Source: Helicobacter brantae (lineage in GTDB: Bacteria > Campylobacterota > Campylobacteria > Campylobacterales > Helicobacteraceae). From it: a stretch of 64,000 bases of DNA. A program made the translations under genes and the position numbers. The notes under the pieces were generated by a model, which saw nothing but the letters and a program-made list of their open reading frames with translations, was not told the DNA's origin and did not search any database. The stretch lies in NCBI RefSeq assembly GCF_003364205.1, contig NZ_NXLV01000002.1:62001-126000 (forward strand), read 5' to 3'. Shown here in pieces: positions 29,539-40,289 of this stretch (positions are counted from its first letter, which is position 1; each line of letters opens with the position of its first letter).

Positions 29539-32500
29539 ATGAAGCAGGTTTGGATTTATCCTTTTGCATTGTTAAGTTTGGCAAATGCTGTGGTGGATAG
29601 TAATAAGATTTTTACCCAAGACACTACACTTGATTCTTCTTATGCCTCTATCACCTCTACTCCTGCAAGTGGAGAGGTTTTGGAGTGGGGAGAAATCAAG
29701 GGGGGAAGCAAAGATTCTCCTATCACTCTAAGCACGACTCAAGCTCTAAATATCTCTGCTATTAGCAATGCTAGTGGAGGGGTTGTGGGGTTAGGTTTGA
29801 GATATAAAAGTTATGCAAAACTCAATGGAGATATTACTTTTAGCTCTTTGAATGGAGATAGTGGTGTGGTGGGATTGTTTGGATTGGGGTCTGATCGTTT
29901 GGATAATGCAGACACTCTCACATTTTCTCAAATCACAAGCACATCAGGTGGCACTTATGGAACTATTGGGCTTGCTTTGGATCAGATTGGGACTTTAAGC
30001 TTTCAAGATATTCAATCCTCTCAAGGGACGGCCATAGGGATAGCACATCTAATCCTTGTCAATGAAAATAATGCCTCAATTGTCTTAAAAAATATAAATG
30101 CTAAACAACAATCAGCAGGAATTGCAACGTGGGGTGTGGCTAATATGGGCAAGATTGAGATTGGGACAATACAAGGAGATCAAACAGCAGTTGCAATCTA
30201 TGGGGGAGTTGTCAATGTAGGAACAATCACAATCTCACAAGCTAGTTCAAATGCAAATGCTTTTGGAATCTATGGCGATATTGAAAATAGTGGAAGCATA
30301 AGCATTGATTCTGTATCTGCCTTGCAAGATAGCGTAGGGATACATGGTTGGGTTGATAATGAAAATAATATTTATCTAAAAGAAATAACTTCAAGCTCAA
30401 GAGCAGTGGGGATTATGGGAGATAGTGATAATCGTGGGACTATGACTTTTGAGAAAATCAGTGGAGATAGTGTAGCTATGGGAATTTATGCGTATGATAT
30501 TTCCAATAGCTCAAACATCACCTTCAAATCCATCACTTCCAACCAACTTGCAATCGGAATGCGTGGGGGAATATCCCTTAGTTATGATGGAGTAGGAGGA
30601 GAGATGATTTTTGAAAGCATTTCTGCTCCTAAAGCTGTGGGAATCTATGGGGGTGGAGGGTGGTATCAAGGCAATGGAAAAGTAGTTTTTGAGAGCATTG
30701 CTGGATCTGAAAGCTATGGAGTCTTTATAGAAAATAGTAATAGTGTGACATTGCGTAATTCATCAACTATCATTCACTTCAAAGACATTCAAAGCAATGT
30801 GGGGATCAATAATGTTTCGGGGAGATTTGAGATAAGTGGGGGAAATGCAAGTTTTGTCTTTGGTACAACTCTGCCCACTCAAATTAACTCTGCTATCTAT
30901 AATGATATAAATCAAGGCAAATTCTATCTCAATAACTCTACTATCAACACTTCTAATCCTTATGCTTTTTATGCCAATCAAGAAGCAGATATCTATGTAG
31001 ATTCTTCTAAAACTTTGCAGATAGGTGCAAGTGAGTATAGCTTTGGAGGCAAAAGCAATTTGCATTTACAATCAAGCTCAAATCTCAATCTTACAACAGG
31101 TGGAACACTTGCTTTGCTTCAATCTAGTCAATCTCAAGTTTCTCTAGGATATAGTGGATATTCTCAAAGACTAAAAATAGATAATTTTCAAGCTCAAAAT
31201 AGTGAATTTGTTTTGAGTGTAAGCTTAGATAACTCTAGGGCAAATCATTATGATGGAGGGGCGTTCTATGATGAGGGCAAAAATCCCCTCTCAGTAGGCT
31301 CAAGTGCGTTTTTGCAAATTGATTCTTCAAACACCACAAGCCAAGTCAATAATACCCTCTCTCTAGCCCTATTCAACAAAACCAACCTTACTCAAAAATA
31401 TATCCTTCTAGCCTCTGTGAGTGGGGCAAATCGCGATAACATTACCTTCAACTCCCTCTCTGATGGACAAACTATCACTATCACTCCTACTTCAGGCTAT
31501 GAGGCAGAGGGGCTAGAGATAGGGCGATATGATGATGACAAGACTCAGACTAATTACTTTTATCTAGTGGCAAACCCCTATGAGGTTAGCACCACCACAC
31601 CTAGCACTCCCTCTCAAGATAACTCTTCTCAAGATTCTTCTCAAGAGAGCAAAAAGATTGAAAACTCTCTTTTCTACAACCCCTCTCAAAGCTATTTGCT
31701 CTCTACCTTTGATTGGGGGAAAACACGCTTTGCCAAGCTTAGAGATGATGTGCGATCAAGTCGGATTTGGGCAGAGCTAGGGGCAGAGTATTGGAAATAT
31801 AATGGCACTCAAGCAAGTGATGAGAGCTTTGTGGATTTTGTAGTGGGAGGGGATTATCTCTTCTCATTTGCCAAAGGAAGAAATGCACTAGGGGTGGCAG
31901 TAGGATTCACAGGAGAGTTTATCACCCAAAATCAAACCCTAGATAATACATTTAGCACATTTGATTTCAACTATTCTTTTCTCTCTTTAGCACTTTATAA
32001 TGTCTTGATGTTAGATAGTGGAGTGTATTCACATACGATTTTTAGAGCAGGGATTGGGGAAGGTGAGTTTGGGGAAAATAGCGTTACACCACTAGGAGAA
32101 AACATAAGCCAAGGAGCAAGGGCGTATTCATTTTCTCAAAAAGTAGGGAAAAGATTTTTCCTCTCTCCTCAAAATAATGGCTTCTTCACTGATCTCTCAG
32201 CAATGGTGGCTGTGGGGTATGCTGAGGGTTCTTCAGTGATGCAAGAGACAGAAGCGTTTTGGGGGAGCAAAAATTTCCTCTCAATCTCCTCAAATGCAAG
32301 TTTTATCAATCAAAACAAAATTGAAGCTTTGATTGGCTATAAGGGAGCAACAAATTCGTTTTTCTCTTTTGATGTGAGTGCAGGAGTAGGATTGGTATCC
32401 AATCATTGTATTGGGGGAGAGATGAGGTATCAAAGCCAAGATTATGATGTGGAGTTTGAAAACACCCCTTATGTAGGAGGGCTTGAAGCAAGTGTCAATC

Positions 32501-32622
32501 TTGTATCAAGAATGGGAGATTGGGTGGATACATTTATCAATGTATCAAGCACTTGGAGTAAGCAATATAGCGAAGTGATAGACTTCTCAGCAGGAATCAA
32601 ATTGCGTTTTGGTTCAATATAA
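29539..32622 (+). CDS. autotransporter adhesin-type protein (type Va)
   Basis: A 1027-residue outer-membrane autotransporter. A signal-like N-terminus (KQVWIYPFALLSLANA) is followed by a passenger with about ten degenerate 24-25-residue repeats (about 60-345) centred on A-x-G-I-[YHM]-G then N-x-G-x-I-x-[FI]-x-x-I, which suggests a right-handed beta-helix. A Ser/Thr/Gln-rich linker (about 685-705) leads to the C-terminal beta-barrel (about 730-1027), ending in IKLRFGSI. The start is the ATG right after an in-frame GTG; GAAAGG overlaps that GTG. It is likely a surface adhesin or VacA-like family member without toxin evidence. Alone in its transcription unit. Confidence 0.85.
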   Translation: MKQVWIYPFALLSLANAVVDSNKIFTQDTTLDSSYASITSTPASGEVLEWGEIKGGSKDSPITLSTTQALNISAISNASGGVVGLGLRYKSYAKLNGDITFSSLNGDSGVVGLFGLGSDRLDNADTLTFSQITSTSGGTYGTIGLALDQIGTLSFQDIQSSQGTAIGIAHLILVNENNASIVLKNINAKQQSAGIATWGVANMGKIEIGTIQGDQTAVAIYGGVVNVGTITISQASSNANAFGIYGDIENSGSISIDSVSALQDSVGIHGWVDNENNIYLKEITSSSRAVGIMGDSDNRGTMTFEKISGDSVAMGIYAYDISNSSNITFKSITSNQLAIGMRGGISLSYDGVGGEMIFESISAPKAVGIYGGGGWYQGNGKVVFESIAGSESYGVFIENSNSVTLRNSSTIIHFKDIQSNVGINNVSGRFEISGGNASFVFGTTLPTQINSAIYNDINQGKFYLNNSTINTSNPYAFYANQEADIYVDSSKTLQIGASEYSFGGKSNLHLQSSSNLNLTTGGTLALLQSSQSQVSLGYSGYSQRLKIDNFQAQNSEFVLSVSLDNSRANHYDGGAFYDEGKNPLSVGSSAFLQIDSSNTTSQVNNTLSLALFNKTNLTQKYILLASVSGANRDNITFNSLSDGQTITITPTSGYEAEGLEIGRYDDDKTQTNYFYLVANPYEVSTTTPSTPSQDNSSQDSSQESKKIENSLFYNPSQSYLLSTFDWGKTRFAKLRDDVRSSRIWAELGAEYWKYNGTQASDESFVDFVVGGDYLFSFAKGRNALGVAVGFTGEFITQNQTLDNTFSTFDFNYSFLSLALYNVLMLDSGVYSHTIFRAGIGEGEFGENSVTPLGENISQGARAYSFSQKVGKRFFLSPQNNGFFTDLSAMVAVGYAEGSSVMQETEAFWGSKNFLSISSNASFINQNKIEALIGYKGATNSFFSFDVSAGVGLVSNHCIGGEMRYQSQDYDVEFENTPYVGGLEASVNLVSRMGDWVDTFINVSSTWSKQYSEVIDFSAGIKLRFGSI

Positions 32623-32659
32623 CTAAATTTTTTGCTTAAGTTTTTTCTACAAGATTCGA

Positions 32660-32665
32660 TATAAT
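32660..32665 (+). promoter_or_regulatory. -10 box for the OMP gene
   Basis: TATAAT 34 bases upstream of the ATG, with AAGGAG at 32688-32693 as ribosome site. Confidence 0.65.
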
Positions 32666-32698
32666 TCCGTCAGAATTTTAAACTTCAAGGAGTTAAAT

Positions 32699-33364
32699 AT
32701 GAAAAAGACATTATTAAGCCTAGCAGTGGCTTCATTAGTTTGTGCTTCTATGGCAGAAGCAAGATTGTTTGTAGGTGTTGAGGGTGGATATACAGCTCAA
32801 AAGAGCTATGATACAGGACTCAATAATCGTGCTTCAACTTTTTTGTTCTCAATGCCTTCAACTAGCGTTATCTCTGATGCACTTGATAAGGGTTCAAAAG
32901 GTTATAGCCTAGGTGTAACATTGGGAACAGAAGATGTAGGAAGTATCTTTGGGACAAGATGGTATCTTGGAGCTGGATATACTTCAGTATCTAAAGATTT
33001 TGCAGGAAAAAGCTGGTCAAGAGAATATATCGATGCTTCAGTAGGATTTGATCTCATTCTCAACTTCTTCAACAATGGAAGCTCTAGCTTTGGTATCTTT
33101 GGTGGTGTAAGTGCTGATTATCATTATTGGCTCAACTCTTCAGACTACAAAGAAGAGTATTTTGCAACATTCAGTAAGCATATCTTTGATTTCTCAGGAA
33201 AAGCAGGGATTACTACAATGTTGGCAAAGCACAACAGACTAGAAGTATTTGCAAAGCTCCCTATCGCTTCAATGAGTATAACTGACTCAAAAGAAGCAAT
33301 TTTGGGCGGAAACCATTCTCCTGCAAATGTAACTTTTGGAGCAAGTTATAAATTTATCTTCTAA
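32699..33364 (+). CDS. outer-membrane beta-barrel protein, Helicobacter OMP family
   Basis: A 221-residue outer-membrane protein. The signal peptide ends near SMAEA-R. The mature start LFVGVEGGYT and the end FGASYKFIF (terminal Phe) are typical of small Helicobacter OMPs of the Hop/Hof-like group. A central GIFGGVSADYHYW is shared with the paralogue at 36352-37110. It has its own promoter and is followed by a hairpin terminator. Function is unknown; it could be an adhesin or structural barrel. Confidence 0.8.
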   Translation: MKKTLLSLAVASLVCASMAEARLFVGVEGGYTAQKSYDTGLNNRASTFLFSMPSTSVISDALDKGSKGYSLGVTLGTEDVGSIFGTRWYLGAGYTSVSKDFAGKSWSREYIDASVGFDLILNFFNNGSSSFGIFGGVSADYHYWLNSSDYKEEYFATFSKHIFDFSGKAGITTMLAKHNRLEVFAKLPIASMSITDSKEAILGGNHSPANVTFGASYKFIF

Positions 33365-33384
33365 TTTACCCCTTTGGGGGTAAA
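33365..33384 (+). terminator. hairpin after the OMP gene
   Basis: TTTACCCC and GGGGTAAA form a perfect 8-bp stem with a TTTG loop immediately after the stop codon. A strong U-run is lacking, but the position favours termination. Confidence 0.6.
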
Positions 33385-33447
33385 ACCCTCTTTATATCTC
33401 CCCACACTTTAGATAAAATCTCTCAATTTGTTTTATAAGGAGAGAAA

Positions 33448-34131
33448 ATGATTGTCGCAGGAAATTTCAAAACTCATCACACACGCTCTTCAACGCTAAA
33501 GTATTGTAATGCACTAGATAAAAGACTAGAGGGCATTGAAAATATAGAAGTGAGAATCTTCCCCACTCTCTCCTCACTTCCCTATGATAACTTCACTCAT
33601 CTCAAAATCGGAGCTCAAAACGCCTATTGTGTATCAAATGGAGCTTATAGTGGAGAAGTGGGAGAAGAGCAACTCTTTGAACTTGGGATAAAAACCTTGC
33701 TTATAGGGCATAGCGAGAGGCGTGAGATATTTAAAGAAGACAAAGAGATGATAAAAAAGAAATTTGATTTTTTCTCCTCTAGGGGGTTTGAGATATTTTT
33801 GTGTATCGGAGAGAATTTGGAGGTGAAAAAAAGTGGAGGGACAAAAGAGTATTTGATGAGGCAATTAGAGGGAATTAGCCTCTGCTATCCTAAGCTTATT
33901 GTCGCTTATGAGCCGATTTGGGCGATTGGCAGTGGGGTGAGTGCAAGTCTTGAGGAGATAGAGGAGATTCATAGTTTTTTGCAAGAAATTGGGGTAAAAA
34001 CTTCAGTATATGGGGGAAGTGTGAAGCGTGAGAATGCCAAAGAGATTATGAGCTTGAAGGGTGTAGATGGGGTGCTTGTAGGGGGGGCAAGTTTGGAGCT
34101 AGAGAGTTTTTGTGCCATTATTGGTTGTTAG
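33448..34131 (+). CDS. tpiA: triosephosphate isomerase
   Basis: A 227-residue glycolytic/gluconeogenic enzyme interconverting DHAP and G3P. Active-site residues are visible: N and K in AGNFKTH, the catalytic His in IGHSERR, the catalytic Glu in VAYEPIWAIGSG, and the phosphate loop in YGGSVKRENA and GVLVGGASL. It is shorter than the usual 250 residues, as in other Helicobacter. AAGGAG precedes the ATG. The next gene is fabI, as in H. pylori HP0194-HP0195. Confidence 0.96.
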   Translation: MIVAGNFKTHHTRSSTLKYCNALDKRLEGIENIEVRIFPTLSSLPYDNFTHLKIGAQNAYCVSNGAYSGEVGEEQLFELGIKTLLIGHSERREIFKEDKEMIKKKFDFFSSRGFEIFLCIGENLEVKKSGGTKEYLMRQLEGISLCYPKLIVAYEPIWAIGSGVSASLEEIEEIHSFLQEIGVKTSVYGGSVKRENAKEIMSLKGVDGVLVGGASLELESFCAIIGC

Positions 34132-34163
34132 GTTAGAATTTCACAATTTTTGATAAGGAGTAG

Positions 34164-34991
<828 letters not shown>

Positions 34992-34993
34992 GG

Positions 34994-36313
34994 GTGAGTA
35001 AAAAACTGCATTTGATTTCTTTGGGTTGCACCAAAAACCTTGTAGATAGTGAAGTGATGCTTGGAGCATTGAGGGATTATACTTTGACTGAAGAGGTGAG
35101 TGAAGCTGATATTATCATCATCAATACCTGCGGATTCATCTCTGCTGCCAAGCAAGAGAGTATCAATACGATTTTACAGGCAAGTGCCAAAAGGAAAGAG
35201 GGGGCTTTGCTTGTAGCAAGTGGCTGTCTCTCTCAAAGATATCACAAAGAATTACTAGAAGAAATGCCTGAGATTGATATCATCACAGGTGTGGGGGATT
35301 ATGACAAGATTGCAGAGATGATTGCTAAGAAAAAGGGGCTTCTCTCTCATCAAGTCTTTCTCTCTCAAAACGAGGAGCGAGTGATTACAGGCTCAAATAT
35401 CCACGCTTATATCAAGCTCTCTGAAGGGTGCAATCAAACTTGTAGCTTCTGCTCTATCCCAAGTTTCAAAGGCAAACTTCACTCAAGAAGCATTGACTCA
35501 GCCCTCAAAGAAGTGGAAAATTTGAGCAAGAGGGGATATCAAGACTTCTCTTTTGTCGCTCAAGATTCAAGCTCATATCTTAGAGATTTGGGAGAGAAAA
35601 GAGGGTTAGTGGAATTTATCAAAGCCTTAGATACTCAAGAGATGGCAAGGAGTGCAAGGATACTCTATCTCTACCCAAGCACCACGACTTTGGAGCTTAT
35701 AGAAAGTATCGCAAACTCAAAAATTGTGCAAAATTACTTTGATATGCCAATCCAGCATATTAGTGAAAGTATGCTTAAGAGAATGAAGCGAGGAGTGGGG
35801 AGGGAAGAGCATATTAGACTACTAAAGGCGATGAGAGAAGTGCCTAATTCTTTTGTAAGAACAACAATCATTGTCGGACACCCTCAAGAGAGCGAAGAAG
35901 AGTTTAGTGAGCTTTGTGAGTTTATAGAAGAGTTTAGATTTGATGCAATCAACGTCTTTGCATACTCAAGTGAAGAGGGGACAAGTGCGTATGAAATGGA
36001 AGGGCATATCCCTACTAAAATCATCAACTCAAGGATAAGCAAACTCAACAAAATCATCACTTCTCAACAAAAAGAGAGAAAAAAAGAAATGTTAGGAAAA
36101 CAAATCGAAGCAATCATAGAGGGCAAAAGTGAAGTGAGTGAGTATTTTTATAGTGCTAGAGCAATCTCTTGGACTCCACATATTGATGGAGAAATTTTAG
36201 TCAATGAGATTGAGCTAGAAGGGGTAGAAGAGCTAGAAGCGGGGTATTATCGCATAGAGGTAACTCAAATCAAAGAAGGCTATGTCTTTGGCAAAGTGAT
36301 TGAGAGAATGTAG
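34994..36313 (+). CDS. rimO: ribosomal protein S12 methylthiotransferase
   Basis: A 439-residue radical-SAM enzyme modifying Asp of ribosomal protein S12. The N-terminal UPF0004 domain has LGCTKNLVDSE (the RimO form) and INTCGF; the radical SAM cluster is C-N-Q-T-C-S-F-C; PIQHISE and a C-terminal TRAM domain follow. The LGCTKN motif separates it from the MiaB paralogue at 22136. Start GTG, two bases after the fabI stop. Confidence 0.96.
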   Translation: MSKKLHLISLGCTKNLVDSEVMLGALRDYTLTEEVSEADIIIINTCGFISAAKQESINTILQASAKRKEGALLVASGCLSQRYHKELLEEMPEIDIITGVGDYDKIAEMIAKKKGLLSHQVFLSQNEERVITGSNIHAYIKLSEGCNQTCSFCSIPSFKGKLHSRSIDSALKEVENLSKRGYQDFSFVAQDSSSYLRDLGEKRGLVEFIKALDTQEMARSARILYLYPSTTTLELIESIANSKIVQNYFDMPIQHISESMLKRMKRGVGREEHIRLLKAMREVPNSFVRTTIIVGHPQESEEEFSELCEFIEEFRFDAINVFAYSSEEGTSAYEMEGHIPTKIINSRISKLNKIITSQQKERKKEMLGKQIEAIIEGKSEVSEYFYSARAISWTPHIDGEILVNEIELEGVEELEAGYYRIEVTQIKEGYVFGKVIERM

Positions 36314-36318
36314 GGAAG

Positions 36319-36344
36319 TGCAAACCTCTTAAAAGAGGTTTGCA
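36319..36344. terminator. bidirectional terminator between rimO and the OMP gene
   Basis: TGCAAACCTCTT and AAGAGGTTTGCA are perfect 12-base complements separated by AA. It lies between convergent genes, seven bases after the minus-strand OMP stop and five after the rimO stop. Confidence 0.85.
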
Positions 36345-36351
36345 TTAGGTT

Positions 36352-37110
36352 TTAGAATACGTATTTGTATCCGAAGTTAAAGCTTGTTCTTACAGGCATA
36401 CTTGCAAGTTTTACCTTGTTGTCATCACCTGCTACAACATATCCGATAGGAAGTTTGGCTGTGATATCAAATCTGTGGTGTCTGCCAATGAGTGTGCTAA
36501 GTCCCACACGCCCTGCGACATCTAAAGAATGGCGATCTGCACCACTCAAACGACTTGTAGTTTTGCTTGCTCCACAATCTTCTACATCATCAAATACAAG
36601 ATAGTGATAATCTCCCTCAACTCCTCCAAAGACTCCAAAGCTGAAACCTCCACGACTGATAAGGTTGATCATCAAATCAAAGCTCAATCCTGCATCAATT
36701 GTGCCAAGAGAATAAGTGTAAGTATTTTGGATTTTATTTGTTCGCTCAACATCTCTCATAAGTTCTGTAAATCCTGCACTTGCTCCCCATCGCACACCAA
36801 GATAATTACTAGCAAAGAAATGCTCACTACCAAAAGTTAGAGCAATGTTATATCCCTTCCAAGGCTCAACTTTGTAATTACCACTATTATCAATGTATGT
36901 GGTATCCTTGAAAGTATTTTCCAAAGTGCTTGAACCAGGTGTCAAGAAATAACTGCTGTTAGGAATGTTTAGATTGCTTGGGTGATTTGCATTTTTTGAA
37001 TCAGCCGCAGCACCTGTGTAGCCACCCTCAATACCGATATAGAATTTTGCCTGTGCAACTCCTGAACATACAAGTGAAGCAACAGCTAAGCTAAGCATAG
37101 TTTTTTTCAT
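36352..37110 (-). CDS. outer-membrane beta-barrel protein, paralogue of the 32.7 kb OMP
   Basis: A 252-residue outer-membrane protein. Its signal peptide (MKKTMLSLAVASLVC) is nearly identical to that of the OMP at 32699. The mature N-terminus FYIGIEGGYTG, the central GVFGGVEGDYHY and the terminal FNFGYKYVF also match that paralogue. Two Cys bracket an extracellular loop in ECG...SKT. Inverted orientation relative to the paralogue. Function not known. Confidence 0.8.
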   Translation of the reverse strand: MKKTMLSLAVASLVCSGVAQAKFYIGIEGGYTGAAADSKNANHPSNLNIPNSSYFLTPGSSTLENTFKDTTYIDNSGNYKVEPWKGYNIALTFGSEHFFASNYLGVRWGASAGFTELMRDVERTNKIQNTYTYSLGTIDAGLSFDLMINLISRGGFSFGVFGGVEGDYHYLVFDDVEDCGASKTTSRLSGADRHSLDVAGRVGLSTLIGRHHRFDITAKLPIGYVVAGDDNKVKLASMPVRTSFNFGYKYVF

Positions 37111-37266
37111 ACTAACTCCTTATATCTTTAAGATATGCTAGATTATATCGACTTTTATTACTATTTGTTTAGAATTAAAGAGAATTTTGATAGAAAAATT
37201 CTTTTGTTTGGTTTAAAGAAAGCTCTAAAATCCCCAAAAATAGGGGATTAGAGAGGATAGGGGAAA

Positions 37267-37623
37267 TTATTTTTTGGCAATCACTTCGATTTCTACCTTT
37301 GCTCCCTTGGGTAAATCTCTTACAGCAAAGGCACTTCTAGCAGGGTATGGGGCTGAGAAAAATGTCGCATAGACTTCATTCATCTCTGCAAAATAAGAAA
37401 TGTCAGAGAGCAAAACTGTGGTTTTAAGCACAGATTCCATTCCCAAGCCTAGTTCGTTTAAGATTGCTTTGATATTGCTCAAAGATTGATGAGTTTGGGA
37501 CTTGATATCCTCTCCTGCAAACTCCATTGTGGAGGGATCAAGTGGAAGTTGTCCTGAGATAAACACCAAATCCCCTGCCTCACGATACGCACTATAAGGT
37601 CCAATAGCTTTTGGATAAGACAT
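37267..37623 (-). CDS. ridA: RidA family reactive intermediate deaminase
   Basis: A 118-residue YjgF/YER057c/UK114 protein that hydrolyses reactive enamine/imine intermediates from PLP enzymes. Family landmarks: [22 protein letters not shown], the conserved Arg in [23 protein letters not shown], and normal length. It is divergent from tilS. Confidence 0.93.
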   Translation of the reverse strand: MSYPKAIGPYSAYREAGDLVFISGQLPLDPSTMEFAGEDIKSQTHQSLSNIKAILNELGLGMESVLKTTVLLSDISYFAEMNEVYATFFSAPYPARSAFAVRDLPKGAKVEIEVIAKK

Positions 37624-37689
37624 AGTAGCTCCTTTATAAAAAATTGCAATTATAATTATAAAGAAAACAAAGATAAAAAGTGTAAAGAG

Positions 37690-38673
37690 ATGAGAGTAGA
37701 GTTAGAGAAGTTATCTAGTGGGAAGTTTTTGCTAGGATTTTCTGGTGGTGTGGATAGTAGTGCATTGTTTTTTTTGCTCTTAGGTGGGGGAGTGGAGTTT
37801 GATATCGCTATTGTGGATTATGGAGTGAGGGAGCAGAGCAAGGAAGAAGTAGAGTATGCAAAAGCTTTGGCAAAAAAATATGGCAAACTCTGTCATCACA
37901 CACTCTCTCCCACAATCAAGAACAATTTTGAAGCCAAAGCAAGAGAAGTGAGATATGAGTTTTTTGCCTCTTTGGTGGGAGAGTATAAATATAGTGGAGT
38001 GATTTTGGCTCATCAGCTTGATGATCGATTTGAGTGGAGTGTAATGCAGTTTTGCAAAGGAGCAGGGCTGAATACTTTGCTAGGATTTGGGAGTGAGGGG
38101 GAATATAGGGGTGTGAAAATCTTTCGCCCATTGCTTAATGTGGCAAAAAGTGAGCTATATGAGTATTGCAAAAATCATCAAATCCAATATTTTGAAGATA
38201 GTAGTAATCAAGAAGATAAATATCTCAGAAATTGCTTCAGAGAGATTTTAAAGCCATTACTTCAGAAACATTCAAAAGGGATAGCTCAAAGCTTTGAGTT
38301 TTTGCAAGAAGATAGGGAGCGACTTTATCCTTACAAAGAGATAGGAGAGTTTAGAGGGATAGCATTTTGGAGTAGGGGAAGTGAAGGGGAGGATATGCAC
38401 TATTTGGATATGGAGCTAAAAAAGAGGGGATATCTCTTGAGCTATCAGCAAAAAAGAGAGATTGCAAGGCAAAACTTTTCTTGCGAGATTGTGGGGTTTG
38501 TGATTGAGAGGAGTGAGAAAACGCTTTTTTTGTTTCCCAAAAAAGAAGGAAAGATGACTAAAATTTTCAGAGATTTTGCAAGGAGAAATCAAATCCCCCA
38601 AAGATTGCGAGAATACCTCTATGTGAGCGAGGTTTCAGGAGAGGAGATAGTAGGGTTTTTGAGTGAAAAATAA
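37690..38673 (+). CDS. tilS: tRNA(Ile)-lysidine synthase
   Basis: A 327-residue enzyme making lysidine at C34 of the AUA-reading tRNA-Ile. The PP-loop is [12 protein letters not shown] near residue 18. [22 protein letters not shown] matches the TilS-specific HxxDDxxE region. [13 protein letters not shown] is also typical. The C-terminal domain is short, as in other Campylobacterota. Confidence 0.94.
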   Translation: MRVELEKLSSGKFLLGFSGGVDSSALFFLLLGGGVEFDIAIVDYGVREQSKEEVEYAKALAKKYGKLCHHTLSPTIKNNFEAKAREVRYEFFASLVGEYKYSGVILAHQLDDRFEWSVMQFCKGAGLNTLLGFGSEGEYRGVKIFRPLLNVAKSELYEYCKNHQIQYFEDSSNQEDKYLRNCFREILKPLLQKHSKGIAQSFEFLQEDRERLYPYKEIGEFRGIAFWSRGSEGEDMHYLDMELKKRGYLLSYQQKREIARQNFSCEIVGFVIERSEKTLFLFPKKEGKMTKIFRDFARRNQIPQRLREYLYVSEVSGEEIVGFLSEK

Positions 38674-38738
38674 GGGGTGCGAAGCAAAATTTAAGCTAAA
38701 AAACATATAGTTAAGTTTTTTTTTAGGTTTTATAGGTG

Positions 38739-38744
38739 TATAAT
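38739..38744 (+). promoter_or_regulatory. -10 box of the ccoNOQP operon
   Basis: TGTATAAT (extended -10) about 64 bases upstream of the ccoN ATG, with a T-rich stretch upstream in the -35 zone, as usual in Helicobacter promoters. Confidence 0.65.
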
Positions 38745-38765
38745 TATGCCTTTTGAATCTAGAAA

Positions 38766-38786
38766 AAATGTTTTTGGAAAACATTT
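38766..38786 (+). repeat. inverted repeat in the ccoN leader
   Basis: AAATGTTTT and AAAACATTT are perfect 9-base arms around TGG, between the predicted -10 box and the ribosome site AGGAGG at 38798-38803. It could be an operator or an mRNA 5' stabiliser. Confidence 0.55.
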
Positions 38787-38807
38787 ATCAAATAACTAGG
38801 AGGAACT

Positions 38808-40280
38808 ATGCAAGACAATGCTGTAAAGAGTGTTGAGTATGACTATACGATTGCAAAATTGTTTATGTACACAACTTTGCTTTTTGGTATCGTAGGAATG
38901 CTGATTGGAGTGATTATCGCTTTGCAAATGGCATTCCCAAACCTTAACTATTTGGCAGGGGAGTTTGGGACTTTTGGACGACTTAGACCTATCCACACCA
39001 ATGGTGTAATCTTTGGATTCACACTTAGTGGAATCTGGGCAGGGTGGTATTATTTTGGACAAAGAGTGCTTAAAATCTCTTATGCAGAACATCCATTTTT
39101 GAAATTCATCGGTTTGGCACATTTTGGTGTGTATATGCTTGTGATGATTTTGGCTGTGGTAACTTTGCTTCTAGGACTTACTCAATCCAAAGAATATGCT
39201 GAACTCATTTGGCCTATTGACTTACTTGTAGTTGTAACTTGGGTGCTTTGGGGTGTGAGCCTTTTTGGAAGTATGGGCGTGAGAAGAGAGAAGACGATTT
39301 ATGCTTCTTTGTGGTATTTCATCGCTACATTTATCGGAATTGCGACACTTTATATCTTCAATAACCTCTCAATCCCTACATATTTTGTAGCCAATATGGG
39401 AAGCCTTTGGCATTCAATCTCTCTGTATTCAGGGACAAATGATGCGATGATTCAATGGTGGTGGGGACATAATGCTGTGGCATTTGTCCTTACTTCAGGG
39501 ATTATTGGATTGATTTATTACTTCTTGCCAAAAGAATCAGGGCAACCTATTTTCTCATACAAGCTTACATTGTTCTCATTCTGGGCTTTGATGTTTGTAT
39601 ATATTTGGGCAGGAGGACACCACCTCATTTACTCTACTACCCCTGATTGGGTGCAAACTTTGGGATCTGTGTTTTCTGTCATCTTGATTTTGCCTTCTTG
39701 GGGAACAGGTATCAATATGCTTCTTACAATGAGAGGGCAATGGCAACAACTCAGAGAATCTCCAATCATCAAGTTTATGATTTTGGCCTCAACTTTCTAT
39801 ATGCTCACAACACTTGAAGGTCCAATTCAATCCATCAAATCTGTTAATGCTTTGGCACACTTCACTGACTGGATTGTCGGACACGTGCATGATGCAGCAC
39901 TAGGTTGGGTAGGATTTATGATTATTGCAGCAGTCTATCATATGACTCCAAGACTTTTCAAGCGTGAGATTTACTCCAAAAAACTCATTGACGCTCAGTT
40001 TTGGGTGATGACAATTGGAATCATTCTTTACTTCTCTTCAATGTGGATTGCAGGGATTACTCAAGGTATGATGTGGAGAGATACTGATGCTTATGGAGTA
40101 TTGAGCTATCAATTTATCGACACTGTTGTGGCATTGATGCCTTACTATGTCATCAGAGGTATTGGTGGAGTGATGTATTTTGTCGGATTTGTAATGTTTG
40201 TCTATAACATTTTGATGACTATCAATTCAGGACGCGTTTTGGAGAAAGAACCTCAATACGCTACACCTATGGCAGACTAA
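38808..40280 (+). CDS. ccoN: cbb3-type cytochrome c oxidase subunit I
   Basis: A 490-residue catalytic subunit with about 12 transmembrane helices. It reduces O2 to water with very high oxygen affinity, as expected for a microaerophile. Haem and CuB ligands are visible in RPIHTNGVIFGF, WWWGHNAVAF, AGGHHLIYS and GHVHDAALGW. It heads ccoNOQP, has a strong promoter and AGGAGG ribosome site, and is followed by ccoO after nine bases. Confidence 0.98.
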   Translation: MQDNAVKSVEYDYTIAKLFMYTTLLFGIVGMLIGVIIALQMAFPNLNYLAGEFGTFGRLRPIHTNGVIFGFTLSGIWAGWYYFGQRVLKISYAEHPFLKFIGLAHFGVYMLVMILAVVTLLLGLTQSKEYAELIWPIDLLVVVTWVLWGVSLFGSMGVRREKTIYASLWYFIATFIGIATLYIFNNLSIPTYFVANMGSLWHSISLYSGTNDAMIQWWWGHNAVAFVLTSGIIGLIYYFLPKESGQPIFSYKLTLFSFWALMFVYIWAGGHHLIYSTTPDWVQTLGSVFSVILILPSWGTGINMLLTMRGQWQQLRESPIIKFMILASTFYMLTTLEGPIQSIKSVNALAHFTDWIVGHVHDAALGWVGFMIIAAVYHMTPRLFKREIYSKKLIDAQFWVMTIGIILYFSSMWIAGITQGMMWRDTDAYGVLSYQFIDTVVALMPYYVIRGIGGVMYFVGFVMFVYNILMTINSGRVLEKEPQYATPMAD

Positions 40281-40289
40281 GGAGGAATT

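Noticed and set aside
34081-34087. G7 run in tpiA as a phase-variation tract
   Set aside because: It encodes conserved Gly-Gly of the phosphate-binding loop, is short, and the frame is intact; no sign of switching.
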